From contig NZ_BBUZ01000032.1 of assembly GCF_001417735.1 (NCBI RefSeq), positions 62,001 through 126,000 of the forward strand: a stretch of 64,000 bases of DNA, written 5' to 3'. Positions 44,341-53,946 of this stretch are shown piece after piece. Source of the DNA: Streptomyces sp. NBRC 110028 (lineage in GTDB: Bacteria > Actinomycetota > Actinomycetes > Streptomycetales > Streptomycetaceae). The translations under genes were made by a program, and so were the position numbers. Position 1 is the first letter of the stretch; each line of letters starts with the position of its first letter. The notes under the pieces were generated by a model that saw only the letters and a list, made by a program, of their open reading frames with translations, had not been told where the DNA came from and made no database searches.

Positions 44341-44720
44341 GGGCACGAACATCGCGTACGGACATCGCGTTCCCGTTCAGGATCGATCGACGCGGGCGCA
44401 CCGCGCACGCGGACTACGACGACCACCTACGGGACCTGATCGAGCAACTGCTGTTCACCAGCCCCGGCGAGCGCGTCATGCGGCCCGACTTCGGATGCGG
44501 GCTGCTGGACCTGGTGTTCACGCCCAACAGCCCCGAGCTGGCCTCGGCCCTCGAACTCTCCGTCCAGGCCGCGCTCCAGCGCTGGCTCGGCGAGCTGATC
44601 GACGTGGAGGCGCTGGGCGTGGTGAGCGAGGAGAACGTCGTGCGCGTCCATCTGCGGTACGTGGTGCGCTCCACCGCGAGCCTCCGCGACGAGGTGTTCG
44701 AGGGGAGGGGAGCGGCATGA
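44337..44720 (+). CDS. cis9: eCIS baseplate wedge protein gp25/GPW-like
   Basis: This 127-residue protein belongs to the gp25 lysozyme-like baseplate family, which links sheath to baseplate. The signature LIEQLLFTSPGERVMRPDFG is complete, with the EPR-equivalent region followed by GCGLLDLVF. GTG 44337 (AAGGAG eight bases before it) is preferred to in-frame GTG 44331. It overlaps both neighbours by four bases. Confidence 0.92.
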   Translation: MRARTSRTDIAFPFRIDRRGRTAHADYDDHLRDLIEQLLFTSPGERVMRPDFGCGLLDLVFTPNSPELASALELSVQAALQRWLGELIDVEALGVVSEENVVRVHLRYVVRSTASLRDEVFEGRGAA

Positions 44721-47700
44721 CCCCGCACACCCCGCACACCCAGCACACCCCGCACACTCCCACCCGGCGTCACCGCGTCCGCGCCGCCCACCTCAACGGC
44801 GTCGACGCCGTCGAAGTGGCCGACGACGGCCTCACCCTCACCGTCTCCTTCCTCGGCAAGGCCCCCCACGGCCTGGCCCCCGAGAACGTGCGCATCGACG
44901 GCGGGCGGCGGATCACCGATATCACCGTCGATGACATCTCCGTCGAGCGGGAGGAGGACCCCGAGCTCGACGACAAGCTGTACGTCACCGTCGATCGGGC
45001 CGGGGATACGTCGCCGTACACGCTTTCCCTCGTCGAAACCGACCCGTACGGCCGCCCCGGCGACGAACCCTTCCCCGGCTTCGACCAGCGCTACTACCGC
45101 GCCGAGTTCCGTTTCAGGCCCGACTGCCCCACCCCCTTCGACTGTAAGGAGGGGGAGGACGACGGCCCGGCCACCTATCGGCCCGCCCCCGTCATCGACT
45201 ACACCGCCCGCGACTACGACACCCTCCGCGCGGTGGTCCTCGACCGGCTCCGCCTCACCACCCCCGAATGGATCGAGCGCAACGCCGCCGACCTCGGCAC
45301 CACCCTGGCCGAACTCCTCGCCCACACCGCCGATCAGATCAGCTACCACCAGGACGCCGTCGCCACCGAGGCCTATCTCGACACCGCCCGCCGTCGCGTC
45401 TCCGTACGCCGCCACGTGAGGCTCATCGACTACCCGATGCACGACGGCTGCGCCGCCCGCGCGTACGTCGCCGTCGAAGCCGCCGAGCGGCTGACGCTGC
45501 GCCCGGGCACGTACCGCTTCGCCGCCGTCGACGTCCGTACGCTCGCGCCCCGCGACCGGCCCGAGATCGGTACCGTCATCGACGACCGCGACCTCGCCGT
45601 GCTGGACGAGCGCGGCACGGTGGAGGTCTTCGAACCGGTGTCGGACCGGCCCCTGCGGCTGCGGCCCGCGCACAACGCGATCCGGCTGTGGACCTGGGGC
45701 GGAGAGGTCTGCTCGCTGCCCAGGGGCGCGAGCGCCGCGACGTTACGCGACGAGTGGACCGACGACGGCTGCCAGGAGCGGGCCCTCGACCTGAGCCCCG
45801 GCGATCTGCTGCTCTTCGAGGAGGTTCGCGGCCCCCGCTCCGGCATCCCCGGCGACGCCGACCCGGCCCACCGGCACGCCGTACGCCTCACCTCCGTCAC
45901 CCCCGCCGTCGACCGGCTGGCGCAGCAGCCGGTGCTGGAGGTCACCTGGGCCGAGGCGGACGCGCTGCCGTTCCCGCTCTGCCTGGCCACCCGCGCCGGT
46001 ACGGAGTGCGCCCTCGTCGAGGACGTGACCGTGGCGCGCGGCAACGTGGCCCCGGCCGACCACGGCCGCTCGCTGACCTGGGGGTGCGAGCCGGGCCTGC
46101 CCGATACGGTCGCCGTCCCTCCCGTTCCGCCCGTCGCCGGGTCCTGTGCGCCGCCCGCCTTCGGCTGCTTCGACGAGGACGCGGGCAACGAACCCGCCCG
46201 GCTCATCGGCTCCCTCCTGGACCAGACCCGCCACGGCGGGCAGCTCACCGCCGCTGACGTGACCGCACTGTTCACCGTCGTCGGCCAGGACCGGACCGAA
46301 CGGGCCGGGCTCGGCCTGGAGCGTGCCGGGCAGCGCCGGGAGCGGGTCGTGCCCGGCACCGCGTACGCCCAGGCCGAGGCGCTCAGGACGCTGCTCGCGC
46401 AGGGCCTCTACCCGGGCATCGCACCCCGCTTCCGGCCGGTGCTCCAGCGCTCGCCCGTCGCCCAGACCGTGCCGTTCCCCGACCCGCGCCACATCGCGGC
46501 GGGCCAGGCCGAGCGGCTGGCCGCCATCCCGGACCGGGTCGGGCACCGTCTGCTGGAGCTGTGGCGCGGCGCCCGCGACCACGACGGGCTCTCGGACGAC
46601 GAGACGGGCGAGCTGACCGTGCTGTTCGGGCCGCGTCTGCTGGAACGGCTGGAACTGGCCCGCCACCCGGTGCGCGCGCTCCGTGAACTGCTGCACCGCT
46701 CGGACCAGTTGCTCGCCGCGAAGCGGCGCCGCCTCGCCGTGCTGACCGCACGCGCCGGGGCGGGCACGGTCCTCGGCCCGCACATCGCCTGGGAGATCAG
46801 CCACAGCTGGGGCCGGGCGTACGCACACGGGCTGCACCCGGACGATCCGGTGCTGCACGGCCCCGCCGCCGCGCTCACCCCCGACCCCCGGGCCGCGCTG
46901 CCCGCCGTACGCGTCGAAGACGGGCACGACACCTGGACCCCGCGCCGGGATCTGCTCGCATCCGGCCCCCGCGACCGCCACTTCGTCGGCGAGCTGCGGG
47001 ACGACGGGCGGATCGCGCTGCGCTTCGGCGACGGCCGCCACGGCGCCGGGCCGGCCCCGGGGGCCCGGCTGCGTCTCCACTACCGGCTCGGCGGCGGCAC
47101 CGCGGGCAATGTCGGCGCGGAGGCCATCAACCACCTCGTCCTCGCCCGCGATCCGGACGACCCCGACGAGGCGGCCACCGGAGAGCCGATGCCGGTGGCC
47201 AAGGTGCGCAATCCGCTGCCCGCCGTCGGCGGCACCGGACCCGAGGCCGTCGAGCAGGTACGCCAGCTCGCCCCGCTGGACCTCAAGCGGACCCGGCTGC
47301 GGGCCATCACCGCCGAGGACTACGCGGCGCTCGCCACCGAACTCCCCGGCGTACAGCGGGCCGCGGCCGAGATCCGCTGGACCGGAAGCACCGGGGAAGC
47401 ACACATCGCCATCGACGCGCACGGGACCGGCGCACCGCGGCAAGCCCTGCTCGACTCCGTCGCGCACGCCCTGGAGCGGTACCGCCGGATCGGGCACGAC
47501 CTGGTCGTCGGGCCCGCCCACCCCGTACCGCTGGACATCGCCGTCGAGGTGTGCGCCGCGCCCGGCCACCAGCACGGGCAGATCCTGGCCGAGCTGTACC
47601 GGGTGCTCGGCAGCCGCCCGCTGCCCGGTGGACGGCTCGGCTTCTTCCACCCCGACGCGCTCACCTTCGGCGAACCGGTCCGCCTCAGCCGCCTGGTGGC

Positions 47701-47908
47701 CGTCGCCGCGGCCGTACCCGGTGTCGAGAGCGTGGCGGTCACCCGGCTGCGGCGGATGTTCCACCCCGACGACGGAGAGAGGGAGGCAGGCGTGCTGCGG
47801 CTCGGCCCGCTGGAGGTCGCCCAATGCGACAACGACCCCGACCGGCCGGAACGCGGCCGCATCGAGATCACCCTGAACGACGGACGGAACGACGGAGGTG
47901 CGCGATGA
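44717..47908 (+). CDS. cis11: eCIS large baseplate protein (J/gp6-like)
   Basis: This 1063-residue protein is of the putative-baseplate-assembly group. Typical segments are VIDYTARDYDTLRAVVLDRL, LGTTLAELLAHTADQISYHQ, and later FVGELRDDGRIALRFGDGRH and RAITAEDYAALATELPGVQR. The C-terminal half holds the J-like wedge domain. The N-terminus starts with an unusual His-Thr-Pro repeat. ATG 44717 overlaps the gp25 stop. It should form, with the next gene product, the wedges around the hub. Confidence 0.87.
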   Translation: MTPHTPHTQHTPHTPTRRHRVRAAHLNGVDAVEVADDGLTLTVSFLGKAPHGLAPENVRIDGGRRITDITVDDISVEREEDPELDDKLYVTVDRAGDTSPYTLSLVETDPYGRPGDEPFPGFDQRYYRAEFRFRPDCPTPFDCKEGEDDGPATYRPAPVIDYTARDYDTLRAVVLDRLRLTTPEWIERNAADLGTTLAELLAHTADQISYHQDAVATEAYLDTARRRVSVRRHVRLIDYPMHDGCAARAYVAVEAAERLTLRPGTYRFAAVDVRTLAPRDRPEIGTVIDDRDLAVLDERGTVEVFEPVSDRPLRLRPAHNAIRLWTWGGEVCSLPRGASAATLRDEWTDDGCQERALDLSPGDLLLFEEVRGPRSGIPGDADPAHRHAVRLTSVTPAVDRLAQQPVLEVTWAEADALPFPLCLATRAGTECALVEDVTVARGNVAPADHGRSLTWGCEPGLPDTVAVPPVPPVAGSCAPPAFGCFDEDAGNEPARLIGSLLDQTRHGGQLTAADVTALFTVVGQDRTERAGLGLERAGQRRERVVPGTAYAQAEALRTLLAQGLYPGIAPRFRPVLQRSPVAQTVPFPDPRHIAAGQAERLAAIPDRVGHRLLELWRGARDHDGLSDDETGELTVLFGPRLLERLELARHPVRALRELLHRSDQLLAAKRRRLAVLTARAGAGTVLGPHIAWEISHSWGRAYAHGLHPDDPVLHGPAAALTPDPRAALPAVRVEDGHDTWTPRRDLLASGPRDRHFVGELRDDGRIALRFGDGRHGAGPAPGARLRLHYRLGGGTAGNVGAEAINHLVLARDPDDPDEAATGEPMPVAKVRNPLPAVGGTGPEAVEQVRQLAPLDLKRTRLRAITAEDYAALATELPGVQRAAAEIRWTGSTGEAHIAIDAHGTGAPRQALLDSVAHALERYRRIGHDLVVGPAHPVPLDIAVEVCAAPGHQHGQILAELYRVLGSRPLPGGRLGFFHPDALTFGEPVRLSRLVAVAAAVPGVESVAVTRLRRMFHPDDGEREAGVLRLGPLEVAQCDNDPDRPERGRIEITLNDGRNDGGAR

Positions 47909-50900
47909 GCGCCGGCTGCGCCTGCGGCTGCGGCGGCCACGACGAGCGCCGCGCCCCCGGCGCCCTCTACAACCCGCCCGGCCGCGCCGCCCTGGACTAC
48001 CGGGTGGGGGAGTACGGCTCGTTCCTCGCCGCCATGCTCGACCGGCTTGCCTCGCCCGCCTACCCCGCGCTGCGCGACCTGACGGTCCGCACCCCGGACG
48101 ACCCGGCCGTCGGACTGCTCGACGCCTGGGCCGTCCTCAGTGACCTGCTGACCTTCCACTCCGAGCGGATCGCCGACGAGGGGTATCTGCGCACGGCCGC
48201 CGACGACCGCTCACTCGCGCTGCTCGGCCGCCTCGTCGGACATGTGCCGCGCCCGGGCGTCGCCGCCGACACCCACCTCGCGTACACCGTGGACCGCGAC
48301 CCGCGCGCCGAGGACGTCCTTGTCACGATCCCGCGCGGCGCCATCAGCCACAGCGTGCCCGCCGCCTCCGACGAGGAGTCGCACACCTTCGAGACCGACG
48401 AGGACCTGACCGCCCACTGGTCCTGGAACGAGCTGGCGGTCCGGCGCCGCCGCCCCGCCCTGCTGACCCCCGACGACCTGAAGCAGCGCTCCGAACTGCT
48501 CGTCGCCGGGACCTCCACCGGCCTGGCCACTGGCGACCAGCTCCTCTTCGTCTTCACCGGCTCCGGCGAAGGCACCGACGGACAGCGCCTGCTGCTGCCG
48601 GTCTCCCGGATCCGCATCGACCGGGACGAGGAGGTGACGGCCATCGGGCTGCCGCAGTCCCCGCCCGCCTCCTTCAAGGAGCTGGTGGACGAACTCCGGC
48701 AGTGGATCACCCCACCGGAGCCGGACCCGGACACCGGTGACCCCGAACCCACCCCCGACCATCCGAACCCCCGCCCCGTCAGCCGGCTGATCGAGGAGTT
48801 CGACGCCCAGGTCCTCGGCCCCCTCCGCGCCGACCTCGACGACATCACCCGCCCCGGCCAGCTCGCCCGGCGGCTCGCCGAACCGCACGCCCGGCTGGCG
48901 GAGGCGCAGGCGCTGGCCGCCCCGTACGAGGAGGTCGCGGCCTGGTTCGAGCGGCTGGAGGCGGTGATCGGCGAACTGGCCGAGCGTGCCGGGGAACTGG
49001 ACACCGCACAGCCCGCCCAGGTCGGCCCGCGCTCGCAGCTCACCCACGACCGTCCGGAGGAGACCGGCCCCCGGGCCCCGGCCGCCCTGCGCGCGCTCGG
49101 CGCCGTACTCCCCGCCCTGCGCACGAGCGTCGTACGGCCCCCGGCAGGAGCGGCCGGGGCCGGGCCCGCCGGGCGTCTCCTCGCGCCCGGTTCCGACCTC
49201 GCCCCGCAGCTCCTGGCCGCCCTCGACCCGCGCCTTCGGACCGGGCTGTACGCCGCCTGGCGGCAGGCCGCCCCGCCCCAGCAGGCCACCACGCTGCTCC
49301 GCGAACTGCTGGCGATGCGCGTGACCGCCGCGCCCTTCGGCGCGACCGCGCCGCTGAAGGCCGTGCAGGACGACCGCGGCCGCGTCATCCGGCAGGTCGA
49401 CTGGCCGCTCACCGGCGGCGCGCTGACCAGCATGCGCGTCGTGTACGACACGGCGGGCAAGGTGCCGGTGAAGGCCGAGTTCCAGCACACCGAGACCGGC
49501 ACCTCGGTGCAACGCGGTGAGAACCTGCCACAGAACGCGACGTTCGACCTCCCGCCCGGCCGGATCGAACTGTCCACCCGCACCGGCCAGGACCACGACC
49601 TGAGCTGGCTGAGCCGCCGCCCCGTCGACACCCAGGAGCCCGGTGTCACCGCCAGGCTCCTGCCCGGCCTGCCCGCGTACACCCTGTTCGTCTCCCGCCC
49701 CGCCGAGGACGGCCGGGTGCACATCGCGGTGGAGGTGGAGGGCGGCGAGTCCCCGCAGTGGCGGCTCGCGCGCGGCGAGCAGAAGCAGGTCCCCCTCGGC
49801 CGGTACGAACTGACCATCCGCTACACCCCGGGCAGCGAGCCACCGGCCGTCGAGATCGGCATCGCGACCGTCCCCGAACCCGCCGACCGCTACGTCCTGG
49901 CGCTCGACTCCGTCCTGAGCGGCATCACCGTCGGCAGCTGGGTCGCCATCGAGCGCCCCCGCAAGGGAGCGGAGGGCGGGGTGCCCGGCGACGAGAAGCT
50001 GGCCTTCGTCACCACCCGCGTCACCGCCGTGCGCACCGCCGCGTACACCACCTACGGCATCACCGGCCGCGGCACCGAACTCACCCTCGCCGATCCCTGG
50101 CTGGACGAACACGACGTCGTCCTCTCCGCGATCCGCGACACCACCGTCCACGCGGGCGGCGAACCGCTCCGCCTCGCCGACGAACCGCTCGGCGAGGACG
50201 TGCACGGCAACGAACTCGAACTGGCCGAGCTGTATCAGGGGCTGCGTCCCGGCCGCCGCGTCGTCGTCTCCGGCGAGCGCACCGACCTCCCGGGCTCCGC
50301 CGCCGTCCGCGGCACCGAACTCGCGGTCGTCGCGGGCGTCGAACAGCGCGTCGACCCCGACCTGCCCGGCGACCACGTCCACACGGTCCTCACGCTCACC
50401 GCCGACCTCGGCCACCGCTACCGCCGCGACACCGTCCGCGTGCTGGGCAACGTCGTCCCCGCCACCCACGGCGAGAGCCGCGACGAGCCGATCGGCAGCG
50501 GCGACGCCACTCGCGCCCACCAGACCTTCGCGCTCTGGCAGTCCCCGCTGACCTGGCTGCCCGCCGGCAATCCGCTGGGCGCGACCCCGGCCCTCGAAAT
50601 CCGCGTCGACGGGCTGCTCTGGCACCGGGCCGACAGTCTCGCCGGGCGCGGGCCGCGTGAGCGGATCTACGTCATCGGGACCGCCGCGGACGGGCGTACG
50701 ACGGTGACCTTCGGCGACGGCGTCCACGGCGCCCGCCTCCCCACCGGCCACGAGAACGTCCGCGCCCGCTACCGCTTCGGCACCGGCGGCCCCCACGGCG
50801 CGGCCAACGTCCCCGCCAACCGCATCACCCAGCCCCTCACCCGCCCCCTCGGCGTCACCGCCGTCACCAACCCCCAGCCCGCCACCGGCGGAGCCGTGGG

Positions 50901-51717
50901 CGACGGCCCCGGCCTCACCCGCCGCACCATCCCGCTCGCGGTCTCCGCGCTCGACCGCCTCGTCTCCGTCCAGGACTACGAGGACTTCGCCCGCTCCCGG
51001 GCGGGCATAGGCCGCGCCCACGCCGCCGAACTCCACGACGGGCGACGCAAGGTGCTGCACGTGACGGTCGCCGGAGTGGACGACGTGCCGATCGCCGACG
51101 ACGCCGAGGTGCTGCGCGCCCTGCGCGCCTCACTCGCGGAGTACGGCGACGCGCGGCTCCCGGTCCGGGTCGAGCCGCGCGAACTCGTGCTCCTCCTGCT
51201 CGCCGCGCGGGTGAAAGTGGCGCCCGACCACACCTGGGCGCTCGTCGAGCCGCGCGTGCGCGCGGCGCTGCTGGCGAAACTCGGCTACCCGGGCCGGGAG
51301 CTGGGCCAACCCGCCCGGCTGTCGGAGGTGCTGGCCACCGCGCAGTCCGTGCCCGGCGTGGACTACGTCGACGTCGACGCCTTCACCGGCGTCCCCGCCT
51401 CCAGCACCCCGCAGGAGCTGAGCCGGCTCGCCGAACAGCTCACCACACCCAGCGCCACCGTCCCCGCCCGGTCCGCCACCTACGCCGAGGACACCTACCG
51501 CGTCACCGCGTCCGACGGCGAGACGCTCACCGACATCGCGGCACAGGGCGGCATCACCCTCGCCGAACTGCTGCGCCTCAACCCCGGCATCACCGACACC
51601 GCCCGCCTGCCCCAGGGCCGTTCGGTGTTCGTCTTCCGCGGCATCAGGCCCGCACAGCTCGCGCTGTTCACGCCCGACGTCCCCGACACGCTGATTCTGA
51701 CGGAGGTCACATCATGA
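47905..51717 (+). CDS. eCIS second large baseplate protein with C-terminal LysM
   Basis: This 1270-residue protein starts with a Cys-rich SAGCACGCGGHDERR. It then follows the baseplate-assembly pattern (YNPPGRAALDYRVGEYGSFL, LLDAWAVLSDLLTFHSERIA). The J-like core is marked by VTFGDGVHGARLPTGHENVR and SVQDYEDFARSRAGIGRAHA. A LysM unit occupies about residues 1190-1245 (DGETLTDIAAQGGITLAELL, LNPGI). The gene overlaps both neighbours by four bases. It probably pairs with the 1063-residue protein as the second wedge component. Confidence 0.83.
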   Translation: MSAGCACGCGGHDERRAPGALYNPPGRAALDYRVGEYGSFLAAMLDRLASPAYPALRDLTVRTPDDPAVGLLDAWAVLSDLLTFHSERIADEGYLRTAADDRSLALLGRLVGHVPRPGVAADTHLAYTVDRDPRAEDVLVTIPRGAISHSVPAASDEESHTFETDEDLTAHWSWNELAVRRRRPALLTPDDLKQRSELLVAGTSTGLATGDQLLFVFTGSGEGTDGQRLLLPVSRIRIDRDEEVTAIGLPQSPPASFKELVDELRQWITPPEPDPDTGDPEPTPDHPNPRPVSRLIEEFDAQVLGPLRADLDDITRPGQLARRLAEPHARLAEAQALAAPYEEVAAWFERLEAVIGELAERAGELDTAQPAQVGPRSQLTHDRPEETGPRAPAALRALGAVLPALRTSVVRPPAGAAGAGPAGRLLAPGSDLAPQLLAALDPRLRTGLYAAWRQAAPPQQATTLLRELLAMRVTAAPFGATAPLKAVQDDRGRVIRQVDWPLTGGALTSMRVVYDTAGKVPVKAEFQHTETGTSVQRGENLPQNATFDLPPGRIELSTRTGQDHDLSWLSRRPVDTQEPGVTARLLPGLPAYTLFVSRPAEDGRVHIAVEVEGGESPQWRLARGEQKQVPLGRYELTIRYTPGSEPPAVEIGIATVPEPADRYVLALDSVLSGITVGSWVAIERPRKGAEGGVPGDEKLAFVTTRVTAVRTAAYTTYGITGRGTELTLADPWLDEHDVVLSAIRDTTVHAGGEPLRLADEPLGEDVHGNELELAELYQGLRPGRRVVVSGERTDLPGSAAVRGTELAVVAGVEQRVDPDLPGDHVHTVLTLTADLGHRYRRDTVRVLGNVVPATHGESRDEPIGSGDATRAHQTFALWQSPLTWLPAGNPLGATPALEIRVDGLLWHRADSLAGRGPRERIYVIGTAADGRTTVTFGDGVHGARLPTGHENVRARYRFGTGGPHGAANVPANRITQPLTRPLGVTAVTNPQPATGGAVGDGPGLTRRTIPLAVSALDRLVSVQDYEDFARSRAGIGRAHAAELHDGRRKVLHVTVAGVDDVPIADDAEVLRALRASLAEYGDARLPVRVEPRELVLLLLAARVKVAPDHTWALVEPRVRAALLAKLGYPGRELGQPARLSEVLATAQSVPGVDYVDVDAFTGVPASSTPQELSRLAEQLTTPSATVPARSATYAEDTYRVTASDGETLTDIAAQGGITLAELLRLNPGITDTARLPQGRSVFVFRGIRPAQLALFTPDVPDTLILTEVTS

Positions 51718-53882
51718 CCAGGGAGCCGGACGGGCTCGCCGAGCTGCTCCCGCAGTGGCATCGGCTCCGGGACGCCGAGGCGGGCGAGCCCTTGCGCGCG
51801 CTGCTCGCGGTCATCGCCGAGCAGGCCGACCTCGTACGCGACGGGGTCGAGCGGCAATACGAGGACTGGTTCGTGGAGACCGCCGCCGACTGGGTGCTGC
51901 CCTACCTCGGCGACCTGGTCGGCTACCGCCCGCTGCCCGGCTACGAGCGGGTGCTCGCCACCGGCCTGCGCGACGGCGGACGCCCCGACGCCTCCCGGCG
52001 GCGGCTCGCGGAGGCCCTGGCCCCGCGCCGGGACGTGGCCGCCACGGTCGGCCACCGGCGCCGCAAGGGCACCCTCGCGCTGCTGGAGGAGCTGTCGGCG
52101 TCGGTCGCCGGATGGCCCGCACGGGCCGTGGAGCTGTCCCGGCTCGTCTCCCACCAGCAGCCGGTGAGGCTCCTGACCGGCAACGGGGACACCGACGCCC
52201 GCAGGCTCGCCCGCGGACGCCTCGCCGACCTGAGGGACGGCTCGGCACTCGACCTCGCGGGCGGCCCGTTCTCCGCGGTGGCCCGCTCGGTGGACGTACG
52301 GCGCGCCGACTCCCGGCGCGGGCAGGGCGGTTGCACCCCGGCCGGTGTCGGCCTGTTCGTGTGGCGGCTGAAGCCGTACCCGGTGACGCGGGCCCCCGCG
52401 TACTGCGTCGACCGGGCCCGCGACCTGTACACCTTCTCCATCCTCGGCAACGACACACCCCTGGTGACCCGGCCCGAGCCGGAACCGTCGGCCTCGCACA
52501 TCGCCGCCATCGACAACGTCCCGGCGTACATCCGCCGCAGACAGCTCGCGGACCGGCTCGCCGACTATTACGGCCCGGGCAAGTCCTTCGCCATCTGGCG
52601 CGACGGACACCAGGAGCCCGTACCGCCGTCCGACCTCGTCGTGGCCGACCTGACCGACTGGCGCTACCGCCCGAAGCGCGGGCAGGTGGCCATCGACCCG
52701 GTGCTCGGCCGGATCGCCTTCGGATCGCGCTCCGCGCCACGGCAGGGCGTCTGGGTGACCTACCACTACGCCTTCGCCGACGACCTGGGCGGCGGCGAGT
52801 ACGCGCGCGAGGACCGCGCGACCCCGCCGGACGCCCGGATCTACCGGGTCGGCCCGGGATGCGGCCATCAGCGGATCATGGACGCCTACGAGCAGTGGAA
52901 GAACGACCGCCGGGCCGGGCGATGCGGCCCCGAGGGCATCATCGAGATCACGCACAGCGGCGCCTACCAGGAGCAACTGGACTTCGACCTCGACCCCGGC
53001 GACCGGCTCCAGGTGCGCGCCGCCGAGGGCACACGGCCCGTGATCCGGCTGCTCGACTGGTACAGCAACCGGCCGGACGCGCTCAACATCCGGGCGCCGG
53101 AGGAGTGCGCGGGACGCCGCGACGCCCCGCGCATCGTGCTGGACGGACTGCTCATCGCCGGACGCGGGCTCAATGTCACCGGCCCGGTCGGCACCGTCGT
53201 CCTGCGCCACTGCACCCTGGTGCCCGGCTGGTCCCTGGAGCCGGAGTGCGAGCCGCGCTCCCCGGACGAGCCCAGCCTGGTCCTGGAGCGCACCACCGCC
53301 TGTGTGCAGATCGAGCGCAGCGTCCTCGGCACCATCGAGGTCATGGGCGACGAGGTGCACACCGACCCGCTCAGCCTCCACATCCGCGACAGCATCCTCG
53401 ACGCCACCGGCCACGACCGCCCCGCCCTGTCCGCCCCGGACTGCCGCCACGCACACGCCGTGCTGCACGCCCACCGCACCACCGTCATCGGCGAAGTCCA
53501 CGCCCACGCGGTTCAGTCGGGCGAGAACAGCGTCTTCACCGGCCGGATGCACGTGGCCCGGCGCGGCATCGGCTGCCTGCGCTTCTCCTACGTCCCACCG
53601 GGTTCGCGCACCCCGCGCCGCCACCGCTGCCAGCCGGACCTGGTGGGCGCCGGTGAGGCGTGGCGGGTGCGGCCGCACTTCAGCGGCGAGCGCTACGGGA
53701 CCCCGGTGTACGGGCAGTTGGCCACCGGATGCGCCGACGAGATCCGCCGGGGCGCGGAGGACGGGGCCGAGATGGGCGCCTTCCACGACCTCTACCAGCC
53801 ACAGCGCGCCGACAGCCTGCGTGCCCGCCTCGCCGAGTACACACCGGCCGGAACCGACGCGGGAGTCCTCTACGTGACCTGA
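51714..53882 (+). CDS. eCIS tail protein I-like / beta-helix baseplate protein
   Basis: This 722-residue protein has a phage tail protein I-like N-terminus (FVETAADWVLPYLGDLVGYR, preceded by LLPQWHRLRDAEAG). A middle insertion follows, then a region of repeated short beta-strands resembling a right-handed parallel beta-helix (IVLDGLLIAGRGLNVTGPVG, VVLRHCTLVPGW, CVQIERSVLGTIEVMG). It ends with a Cys-containing module (CADEIRRGAEDGAEMGAFHD). Its position after the J-like proteins fits an outer baseplate component; surface binding by the beta-helix is possible. Confidence 0.78.
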   Translation: MTREPDGLAELLPQWHRLRDAEAGEPLRALLAVIAEQADLVRDGVERQYEDWFVETAADWVLPYLGDLVGYRPLPGYERVLATGLRDGGRPDASRRRLAEALAPRRDVAATVGHRRRKGTLALLEELSASVAGWPARAVELSRLVSHQQPVRLLTGNGDTDARRLARGRLADLRDGSALDLAGGPFSAVARSVDVRRADSRRGQGGCTPAGVGLFVWRLKPYPVTRAPAYCVDRARDLYTFSILGNDTPLVTRPEPEPSASHIAAIDNVPAYIRRRQLADRLADYYGPGKSFAIWRDGHQEPVPPSDLVVADLTDWRYRPKRGQVAIDPVLGRIAFGSRSAPRQGVWVTYHYAFADDLGGGEYAREDRATPPDARIYRVGPGCGHQRIMDAYEQWKNDRRAGRCGPEGIIEITHSGAYQEQLDFDLDPGDRLQVRAAEGTRPVIRLLDWYSNRPDALNIRAPEECAGRRDAPRIVLDGLLIAGRGLNVTGPVGTVVLRHCTLVPGWSLEPECEPRSPDEPSLVLERTTACVQIERSVLGTIEVMGDEVHTDPLSLHIRDSILDATGHDRPALSAPDCRHAHAVLHAHRTTVIGEVHAHAVQSGENSVFTGRMHVARRGIGCLRFSYVPPGSRTPRRHRCQPDLVGAGEAWRVRPHFSGERYGTPVYGQLATGCADEIRRGAEDGAEMGAFHDLYQPQRADSLRARLAEYTPAGTDAGVLYVT

Positions 53883-53946
53883 CGCCGAGCACCCGCAGCG
53901 CCTTCTCCGCAGCTTTCACGAACCTGATCGAGGGGGACCCCTTCCG

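Noticed and set aside
44720..44760. Possible CRISPR or DNA repeat element
   Set aside because: Short coding repeat for His-Thr-Pro within a gene; no spacers.
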